This document shows, piece after piece, positions 14,546 to 19,961 of a stretch of DNA of 19,961 bases. This DNA is from JASFQI01 sp050115555. GTDB lineage: Bacteria; Desulfobacterota; DSM-4660; Desulfatiglandales; HGW-15. Both the position numbers and the translations under genes were made by a program. The DNA is taken from the NCBI GenBank assembly GCA_050115555.1, contig JASFQI010000053.1:1-19961 (forward strand). Direction: 5' to 3'. The notes under the pieces are model-generated. The model ran no database searches. It saw only the letters and a list, made by a program, of their open reading frames with translations, and had not been told where the DNA came from. Positions within the stretch are counted from its first letter, which is position 1; each line of letters starts with the position of its first letter.

Positions 14546-15559
14546 TCAGTCGTCGGCCGTGCGCTCGATATAGGACCGGGCGAGTGTAAAATACCGCCTG
14601 GCCGTTTGCAGGGCCTCCTCCTTGATTTCGCTGTCGATGTTTTCGTCCTGAAGCTGAAATCCGATGACCTTCCCTCGAACGTAGGCCCGGTAGACCTTGT
14701 AGAACGAAAGCAGGCGTTCCATGCCGGTTTCTCCGGCCAGATCGGCGTATATCTCCCAAAGCCGGGCTGCGAGGTCCCGGCCTCCTTGGAACTCCAGATC
14801 CATGAGAAGGAAGGCAATGTCGGCCAGGGTGTCCGAGTACCGAAACCGGTCGTTGAACTCGATGCAGTCGATGGCGGCCACGGGGTCGAGAAAGCAGATG
14901 TGCTCCATGTGAAGATCGCCGTGGCAGTCGCGAATGCGGCCTTGCTGCACGCGTTGCTCGAACAGGGGACCGTTTGCGCGGTAAAAGCCGTTGGTCCAGC
15001 CCCGAATGCCCTCATAGGTTTCCCGGTCCAGTGTCTGTTCCACAAAGGCCTCGGTCTGGGCGAAGTTTTCATCCGTGTTGACCTTGAAGCGCTGCCACGT
15101 GCCGAACTCATCAATGGCCGGGTTGCGCTCGGCTTCGCGATGAAAGCGTGCCAGGAGCTTCGCCGTGGCCTCAAGGTGGGAGTCCCGGAGTTCCCCCCGC
15201 TCGAACAAGGATTTCATGAGGCACGCGTCGGGAATGCGCTTCATGCGCACGGCCCAGTCCACGGCCTCATCGGCGTTTCCGCCGATCCGGTATCGCCCCT
15301 CTAAACGGGTCACAGGGAGCACTCCGAGGTACACGCCTTCGGAGAGGCGCTGGTTCAGGCGCACCTCCTGCTCGCAGTACCTGTGGCGCTTTTCCAGGGA
15401 GGAAAAGTCCAGAAAGCCGAAATCCACAGGCTTCTTGACCTTGTACACGTACTCCTCCCCCACGAACACCATGGAGATGTGGGTCTGCACCAGGGTCACG
15501 TGCGGGGTTGGATCCGGCAGGGCCGACGGGTTCTGAAGGTCATCGATGAGCGAGGACAT
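14546..15559 (-). CDS. Aminoglycoside phosphotransferase-like kinase (COG2187 type)
   Basis: This 337-residue protein has the protein-kinase-like phosphotransferase fold. Visible landmarks are a lysine-rich nucleotide-loop segment (VYKVKKPVDFGFLDF), the catalytic CHGDLHMEH, and the metal-binding region IDCIEFNDRFRYSDTLADIAF. It matches the N-terminal half of COG2187/COG0645 fusion proteins, not true resistance enzymes, and its substrate is unknown. Start ATG 15559 has an AAAGG site and conserved sequence begins there; the open frame to 15784 is a shadow of the PHP gene. It lies 26 bases after PHP and 34 before the P-loop gene, so the three form a tight operon. Confidence 0.88.
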   Translation of the reverse strand: MSSLIDDLQNPSALPDPTPHVTLVQTHISMVFVGEEYVYKVKKPVDFGFLDFSSLEKRHRYCEQEVRLNQRLSEGVYLGVLPVTRLEGRYRIGGNADEAVDWAVRMKRIPDACLMKSLFERGELRDSHLEATAKLLARFHREAERNPAIDEFGTWQRFKVNTDENFAQTEAFVEQTLDRETYEGIRGWTNGFYRANGPLFEQRVQQGRIRDCHGDLHMEHICFLDPVAAIDCIEFNDRFRYSDTLADIAFLLMDLEFQGGRDLAARLWEIYADLAGETGMERLLSFYKVYRAYVRGKVIGFQLQDENIDSEIKEEALQTARRYFTLARSYIERTADD

Positions 15560-15585
15560 GGCGTGCCTTTCTGGGGGTCCCGGGC

Positions 15586-16494
15586 TCAGGACGTCTCGTC
15601 CCGGTGCAAGGGCTTTTTCAAGCGAAACCCGAAGGGTTCGACCACCTCTTCGGGGATGTCCAGGGAACCCATGAGAACGGGTTGCTGATGACAATCCGAC
15701 CCTCCCGTGGTCAGGAGCCCCTCGGCCCGGGCAAAGGCGATATAGGCTCCCGTGGTCTCCTCGTCGTGCCGGGAATGCCAGCACTCGATGCCGTCGAGGT
15801 ATTCGAGCATGCTCTCGCGGATGATGGTGAATTGCTCGTCCAGCGACGTGGTCATGGACACGAGCGACGTACCGTTGGGGTCGTTGCCGTGGGCCAGGAC
15901 CATCTTTCCTCCGGCCCCGTGAATGAGCTCCGACGCCTCGGTCAGGGACACGGGCATCTTGGGTTCATTGCACTTCACGAGATAGCGGTCAAAGGCCTCC
16001 TGACGAGTCGATACCACGCCCTTTTTCACCATGTAGTTGGCGATGTGCGGGCGACCGAACGCGCCGTCCACGCTCTCCTCGATGGCCTCCATGTCCTTCG
16101 ATGTAAAGGGGGCAAGGTCCTCCTCTCTGAACTCCCGGTTCAGATTCTCGAGGATGCGTTCCGCGCGGAGTTGGCGGTGCTCTCTCAGGGCCTGGAGCTT
16201 CTGCACGAGCCGGGGGTCGCGGATGTCGTAGTCATAGGCCAGGAAATCGAGGGAAACCGGTTTGCCCCCCCGATAATCCGGCCGGGAAAAGGTCACGTTC
16301 AGCTCCAGACCCACGATGTACCCGATATCCAGCTCCTCTGCCAGGGCCCCTGCCTCTTCCTGGCAGTCGATGGAGTCGTGATCCGTAATGGACATCACGC
16401 GAAGGTTCCTTTGAACCGCTTCCGCGAAGACTTCCTCCAGGGTCATGGCCCCATCGGAACAACTTCTGGTATGAATGTGTAAATCAATCGCCAT
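15586..16494 (-). CDS. PHP-domain phosphoesterase (RNase AM / YciV-like)
   Basis: From ATG 16494 the protein is 302 residues. PHP metal ligands are clear: DLHIHTRSCSDG (4-15) with H6 and H8, ITDHDSID (36-43) with D38 and H39, GLEL (62-65), GRPHIANYMV in the middle, VLAHG, and a C-terminal GGSDCHQ. Relatives (TrpH/YciV) hydrolyse nucleoside 3',5'-bisphosphates such as pAp and trim RNA 5' ends; the exact substrate here is not proven. A GGAAG ribosome site precedes the ATG. It is the first gene of the minus-strand series, divergent from the phosphorylase gene across a 271-base gap. Confidence 0.9.
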   Translation of the reverse strand: MAIDLHIHTRSCSDGAMTLEEVFAEAVQRNLRVMSITDHDSIDCQEEAGALAEELDIGYIVGLELNVTFSRPDYRGGKPVSLDFLAYDYDIRDPRLVQKLQALREHRQLRAERILENLNREFREEDLAPFTSKDMEAIEESVDGAFGRPHIANYMVKKGVVSTRQEAFDRYLVKCNEPKMPVSLTEASELIHGAGGKMVLAHGNDPNGTSLVSMTTSLDEQFTIIRESMLEYLDGIECWHSRHDEETTGAYIAFARAEGLLTTGGSDCHQQPVLMGSLDIPEEVVEPFGFRLKKPLHRDETS

Positions 16495-16580
16495 ATTTCT
16501 GCTTCCAAGTCCTTGGGCCGTCCCGCGTTCCCGCCACGGAAACACGAAGCCGACCTCTGTTTCTGCAGAATAAAAGGGAA

Positions 16581-16599
16581 TGGGATGTTATGTATCCCA
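16581..16599. promoter_or_regulatory. Candidate operator palindrome in the divergent promoter region
   Basis: TGGGAT (16581-16586) and ATCCCA (16594-16599) form a perfect 6-bp inverted repeat around 7 bases. It lies between the PHP gene and the phosphorylase gene and overlaps the proposed -10 of the minus-strand promoter. That placement suits a repressor site, but the binding protein is unknown. Confidence 0.35.
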
Positions 16600-16618
16600 G
16601 CCTGAATGAACCGGTCAA
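16589..16618 (-). promoter_or_regulatory. Possible promoter of the PHP-led operon
   Basis: On the minus strand TTGACC (16613-16618), an 18-base spacer and TACATA (16589-16594) are appropriately placed about 95 bases before the PHP ATG. The -10 matches only about half of the consensus. Confidence 0.3.
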
Positions 16619-16633
16619 GGGGAAATGGGCCGC

Positions 16634-16662
16634 TTGTCCTTGCCCGTGTTCTATGCTATCAA
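16634..16662 (+). promoter_or_regulatory. Possible promoter of the phosphorylase gene
   Basis: TTGTCC (16634-16639), a 17-base spacer and TATCAA (16657-16662) lie about 104 bases upstream of ATG 16766. Each hexamer has four or five consensus matches. Confidence 0.4.
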
Positions 16663-16765
16663 CACGACTCAATCCTTCGCAGGTCGGGTCTGGCCCGGCC
16701 TGTTGTTATCCATGCGTGATCGCCCTGCTTTGTCACACAACCTCCATCCCCGCGAGGTAAGCGTC

Positions 16766-17584
16766 ATGACGGACGACATCCAGGAAGCCGCGAATGCCGT
16801 ATCAGAGGGCCTGTCCCTTCCTCCCCGCATCGGCATGATCATGGGGACCGGCCTCGGCGTAATGACAGAGACCATGGACGTTCGTTTTCAAATCCCTTAC
16901 CAAGACATTCCCCACTTCCCCGCTTCCACGGTCCAGGGGCACAAAGGCCGCTTAGTGTACGGGTCCCTCGGGGGCGTCCCGCTGATCGCTATGGAGGGGA
17001 GGTTCCACCTCTACGAAGGGTACACCCCCAGGCAGGTGACCTTTCCGGTTCGTGTGATGGCCCGGCTCGGCGTGACCCATCTCCTGATCTCGAGTGCGGC
17101 CGGGGGCCTCAACCCGCGTTTCGAGCCCGAGGACATGATGGTCGTGACGGATCACATCAATCTGACCGGGGCGAATCCGCTCATCGGACCCAATCTCGAT
17201 GCCTTCGGTCCCCGCTTCCCCGGCATGACACAGGCCTATGATCCTGAGCTGATTCGAACCGTGCGCAGAGAGGCATTGTCCGAAGGGGTGGATCTTCACC
17301 AGGGCGTGTACGTGGGGGTGCTGGGTCCCAGCCTGGAAACGCCTGCGGAGACCCGGTTCTTACGCATGATCGGAGCGGATGCCGTGGGTATGTCCACGGT
17401 GCAGGAGGTCATTGCAGGGGTTCACTGCGGTCTTCGCATCGCCGTGATTGCGGCGATTACGAACGTCAATCTACCCGACTGCATGGAGGACCTCTCCATT
17501 GAGACCGTGATCGACCGTGCGGAGCGCTGCGGCGGGGTGATCGCGCGAATCTGGGAGCGCACTGTGGCGGCGTTGTCCCTGTGA
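16766..17584 (+). CDS. Purine nucleoside phosphorylase family; possibly methylthioinosine phosphorylase
   Basis: A 272-residue trimeric-type (PNP/MTAP) phosphorylase. Motifs: GTGLG (27-31, phosphate), FPASTVQGHKGRLVYG (51-66), GRFHLYEGY (78-86), AAGGLN (111-116), GPSLETPAETRFL (187-199) and ADAVGMSTVQEV (204-215). Asn233 aligns with human PNP Asn243, which selects 6-oxopurines. Ile245 in LSIETV falls where PNPs have the His that binds the ribose 5'-OH (human His257) and where MTAP has Val. Thr28 in the phosphate loop is also MTAP-like. This mix suggests hypoxanthine release from 5'-deoxy-5'-methylthioinosine (inference). Start ATG 16766 has GAGGT eight bases away; upstream in-frame ATGs lack sites. 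An MTA/SAH deaminase follows 135 bases downstream. Confidence 0.9.
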   Translation: MTDDIQEAANAVSEGLSLPPRIGMIMGTGLGVMTETMDVRFQIPYQDIPHFPASTVQGHKGRLVYGSLGGVPLIAMEGRFHLYEGYTPRQVTFPVRVMARLGVTHLLISSAAGGLNPRFEPEDMMVVTDHINLTGANPLIGPNLDAFGPRFPGMTQAYDPELIRTVRREALSEGVDLHQGVYVGVLGPSLETPAETRFLRMIGADAVGMSTVQEVIAGVHCGLRIAVIAAITNVNLPDCMEDLSIETVIDRAERCGGVIARIWERTVAALSL

Positions 17585-17635
17585 CGTTCATGCCGGGAAC
17601 ATCCCGCCCATCGGTTGAACGCGTGGTTCATACAG

Positions 17636-17696
17636 GCTATATTTTAAATTATCTTATTATATCAAGATTTTTATTGAATTATTTAAAGTGATTTAC
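17636..17696. other. AT-rich island upstream of the MTA/SAH deaminase gene
   Basis: About 60 bases are roughly 85% A+T, in strong contrast to the surrounding genes. The position suggests a promoter with an UP-like element or a nucleoid-protein site for the deaminase gene, but no clear -35/-10 pair at proper spacing could be fixed. The 15-base string at 17669-17683 recurs exactly at 6111-6125 inside the ParB-like gene. Confidence 0.4.
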
Positions 17697-17719
17697 TCGC
17701 TTTTTCTGGTGGAGAAGAT

Positions 17720-19069
17720 ATGGACATGAGCCCTGTGGACCTGATCATTGTGAACGGAACGATTCTGACCATGGATGACCACGACACCGTGATCCCGAAT
17801 GGGTTCGTCGCAATTCAGGGCGATACCATCGTGTCGGTCGGCGACCGGAACAGGGATTCGCATCCGCAGGCGGTCCGCCGAATCGATGCCCAAGGCGGCT
17901 TGATCCTTCCGGGTCTCGTGAATGCACACACGCACGCGGCCATGAGCCTTTTTCGCGGTCTGGCCGACGACCTGCCGCTCATGGAATGGCTCGAGCACTA
18001 CATCTTCCCGGTAGAGCAACGCATGGATCCGGATTTCGTTCACACGGGGACCCTGCTGGCCTGTGCCGAGATGATCCTCTCCGGCACGACCACCTTTTGC
18101 GATATGTATCTTTTTGAGCAGCAGGTGGCAGATGCGGCGCGGACCGCGGGCATGCGATGCCTGGTGGGCGAGGTGCTCTACGACTTCCCTTCGCCGAACT
18201 ACGGGCCCCTGGACAAGGGGTTCGCATACACGGAATCGCTGATCCGTGAGTGGCAGGGTGATCCCCTCGTGAACATCGCTGTGGAGCCCCATGCCATTTA
18301 CACGTGCAGCCCGGACTTGCTCCAAAGGGCGCATGCCCTGGCCGTAAAGCACGACGTGCCCCTCGTCATGCACGTGGCGGAAACGCACTCCGAGGTGGAG
18401 CAGGTGCAGTCGCGTTACGGCATGCGGCCCTTTGAGCACCTCTCCTACCTGGGTGTCCTGGATGCCCACTTCGTGGCGGATCACTGCGTGCACGTGAACG
18501 AGGCCGAGATGGACCGCATGGTCGCACACGGGGTGCATGCGGTGGAAAACCCGGAGAGCAACATGAAGCTCGCAAGCGGTGTCTCGCCGGTCCCCGAGCT
18601 TCAGAAACGCGGCATCCCCGTGGGACTTGGAACGGACGGGTGCGCTTCGAACAACAACCTGGACCTATTCGGTGAGATGGATACCACGGCAAAGCTCCAC
18701 AAGGTGGACACCATGGATCCCACGACGCTGGATGCCAGGACCGTCCTTCGCATGGCCACGGTGGAGGGGGCTCGGGTCCTGGGGCTCGGGGACGTTGTCG
18801 GATCCATTGAAAAGGGAAAAAAGGCGGATGTCATTGTCGTAGACACGCACAAACCCCACCTCACCCCCCTGTACAACCCGTTCTCCCACCTGGTCTATGC
18901 CGCAGGTCCCGACGATGTGTCCTTTACGATTATTGACGGGCAGGTGGTGATGGAGAACCGGGTGCTTCAGACCCTGGACGTGGAAAACATCCTTGAAAAG
19001 GCCCGACAGCGCTCCGAGGATGTAAAGGTCTGGGTCCAATCCCAGGACGAATCTTCCGCCCTCCCGTGA
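17720..19069 (+). CDS. mtaD: 5'-methylthioadenosine / S-adenosylhomocysteine deaminase
   Basis: The 449-residue amidohydrolase has the family's full set of landmarks: VNAHTHAAMSLFRG (67-80, metal ligands H70 and H72), EPHAIYTCS (189-197), VMHVAETHSEVE (216-227, H218 and E221), NPESNMKLASGVSPV (277-291, typical of MTA/SAH deaminases) and GTDGCASNNNLD (304-315, with D306). It deaminates MTA and SAH, and often adenosine, to the inosine forms. ATG 17720 is chosen because GGAG lies at ideal spacing; ATG 17726 is the alternative. Its product from MTA, methylthioinosine, would be a substrate for the phosphorylase encoded upstream. An AT-rich island precedes it, so it may also have its own promoter. 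Confidence 0.93.
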   Translation: MDMSPVDLIIVNGTILTMDDHDTVIPNGFVAIQGDTIVSVGDRNRDSHPQAVRRIDAQGGLILPGLVNAHTHAAMSLFRGLADDLPLMEWLEHYIFPVEQRMDPDFVHTGTLLACAEMILSGTTTFCDMYLFEQQVADAARTAGMRCLVGEVLYDFPSPNYGPLDKGFAYTESLIREWQGDPLVNIAVEPHAIYTCSPDLLQRAHALAVKHDVPLVMHVAETHSEVEQVQSRYGMRPFEHLSYLGVLDAHFVADHCVHVNEAEMDRMVAHGVHAVENPESNMKLASGVSPVPELQKRGIPVGLGTDGCASNNNLDLFGEMDTTAKLHKVDTMDPTTLDARTVLRMATVEGARVLGLGDVVGSIEKGKKADVIVVDTHKPHLTPLYNPFSHLVYAAGPDDVSFTIIDGQVVMENRVLQTLDVENILEKARQRSEDVKVWVQSQDESSALP

Positions 19070-19173
19070 TCCGCGCCTCGATCCCTCCCCTGGCCTTCTC
19101 CGGCTGCATCCCTTTCCCCTTACAGAGGATATGGATTCCGGCACGCATTCCAGCCAACAGGGGCCTTTGGTCG

Positions 19174-19961
19174 CTACTCCTGGTGGGATCGAAACGTCAC
19201 CAGGGTGATCTCCGGAGGGCTCAGAAAACGCATGGGTGGACCCCACGTTCCCGTGCCTCGGCTCACGTAGAGTCGCGACCCCTGCCCCAGGTCGTATTCC
19301 CCGCGAAGAAAGGGATAGACCCGGGCCACGATCAGGCTGAACGGGAAGATCTGCCCGCCGTGGGTGTGCCCGGAGAGCTGGAGGTCGAAGCGGCCCAGAA
19401 TGCCCGGCTCGATCACCGGGCGGTGGCGAAGCAGGATCACGAGACGATCCCGGCCGATATCTTCCAGCATCTCGGCAAAGGAGGCTCCCCGAGAACCCTC
19501 GAACCGATGGGATGCTTCGTCGTCCACTCCGGCGAGCACGAGCTTTGGAAGGGGGTGAGCCGCCTCTCCCCGCAGCACGCGAAAGCCGGCCCGTTCGAGA
19601 AATGAAATGGATTGGTCCGGACCGGTGTAAAACTCATGATTCCCGGTGATCGCGTACTTGCCCAAGGGGGCCGGGATCTCCCGCAGGATGCGGGCGATCT
19701 CTTCGGGATCCCGCACGCCCCGGTCCAGCATGTCCCCGGTGGCCACCAGGAGATCCGGACGCTGGCCGCGGATTTTTTCTGCAACGCGCCGTGCCAGCCA
19801 AGCCCCGTTCCATGCGTTGAAGTGAAGGTCCGTGATCTGCGCGATCCGCAGAGTGTCCTTTGACGACGGGAGCTTGTCGGTTTCCACGACCACCTGCTCG
19901 GTTCGAATCGTACGGGCTTCGAAGTGGGCGTACACCCCCACCCCCAGGGCCACGAACAGGA
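19174..19961 (-). CDS. Metallophosphoesterase (YkuE/YaeI-like), 5' end outside window
   Basis: The frame stays open to the right edge, so the N-terminus is missing; what remains is about 262 residues. The visible start (FLVALGVGVYAHFEAR) looks like the end of a membrane helix, so the catalytic domain is probably on the far side of the membrane. Calcineurin-like motifs are all present: DLHFN, ATGDMLDRG, GNHE, a histidine in LLRHRP, and GHTHGGQIFPF near the C-terminus. Relatives are anchored phosphoesterases such as YkuE or the UDP-diacylglucosamine/lipid type; the substrate is unknown. It converges on the deaminase gene across a 104-base gap with no clear terminator. Confidence 0.9.
   Translation of the reverse strand, partial: LFVALGVGVYAHFEARTIRTEQVVVETDKLPSSKDTLRIAQITDLHFNAWNGAWLARRVAEKIRGQRPDLLVATGDMLDRGVRDPEEIARILREIPAPLGKYAITGNHEFYTGPDQSISFLERAGFRVLRGEAAHPLPKLVLAGVDDEASHRFEGSRGASFAEMLEDIGRDRLVILLRHRPVIEPGILGRFDLQLSGHTHGGQIFPFSLIVARVYPFLRGEYDLGQGSRLYVSRGTGTWGPPMRFLSPPEITLVTFRSHQE

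Noticed and set aside
14512..15174. Long upstream extension of the P-loop gene
   Set aside because: This part is the phosphotransferase gene read in another frame; a strong ribosome site sits before ATG 14511.
15560..15784. Extension of the phosphotransferase gene to 15784
   Set aside because: It overlaps the PHP coding region in another frame and lacks family similarity, whereas ATG 15559 begins the conserved sequence.
16625..16765. Longer start for the phosphorylase
   Set aside because: The extension includes the predicted promoter and lacks a ribosome site; ATG 16766 has one and gives the normal family length.
19951..19953. GTG as the start of the metallophosphoesterase
   Set aside because: The frame continues to the edge as part of a hydrophobic helix, so this is an internal Val codon of a truncated gene.

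Overview
The window is about 20 kb of GC-rich bacterial chromosome with ordinary housekeeping-type gene density. I see no insertion sequence, prophage, CRISPR array, tRNA or rRNA. Several traits suggest a member of the former Deltaproteobacteria (Desulfobacterota, perhaps Syntrophobacteria-like): a MiaB carrying an N-terminal DUF4911-like segment, a spore-photoproduct-lyase-like radical SAM protein with a CCGY motif, a tiny bS22-like (AURKAIP1/COX24) basic protein, and a DctB-type sensor kinase. The taxonomic placement is inference from family distribution, not a measurement.

Layout. Positions 283-3386 (minus strand) hold a NarL-type two-component pair: a membrane sensor kinase with a DctB-like periplasmic domain and two PAS domains, overlapping its response regulator by 4 bases. 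Divergent from it, 3654-7610 (plus strand) is a compact run: SixA-type phosphohistidine phosphatase, a concentrative nucleoside transporter, a ParB-N-domain protein and a SplB-like radical SAM protein (the last two overlap as TTGA). A NifU C-terminal-domain scaffold (7775-8005) follows with its own promoter. A 336-base gap holds a possible gene remnant and a strong hairpin terminator. Next is a 29-residue bS22-like gene on the minus strand with a near-consensus promoter.

From 16494 down to 8625 the minus strand carries a closely packed series: PHP phosphoesterase, an aminoglycoside-phosphotransferase-like kinase, a P-loop protein, adenine deaminase, NAD kinase, DUF4911-MiaB and a GGDEF response regulator. 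Divergent from the PHP gene are a purine nucleoside phosphorylase-family gene (16766-17584) and an MTA/SAH deaminase (17720-19069). A metallophosphoesterase gene runs off the right edge on the minus strand.

The most coherent biology is purine and methylthioadenosine salvage. A nucleoside transporter carries the Gly-Met pair typical of purine-selective carriers. An MTA/SAH deaminase sits beside a phosphorylase that keeps the 6-oxopurine Asn but has a hydrophobic residue in place of the ribose 5'-OH-binding His. An adenine deaminase lies nearby. Together these could form a route MTA -> methylthioinosine -> hypoxanthine + methylthioribose-1-phosphate. The most obscure unit is the ParB-like/SplB-like pair: the ParB domain lacks the GERR motif and the SplB-like protein lacks the catalytic hydrogen-donor Cys, so neither should be assigned the textbook function.
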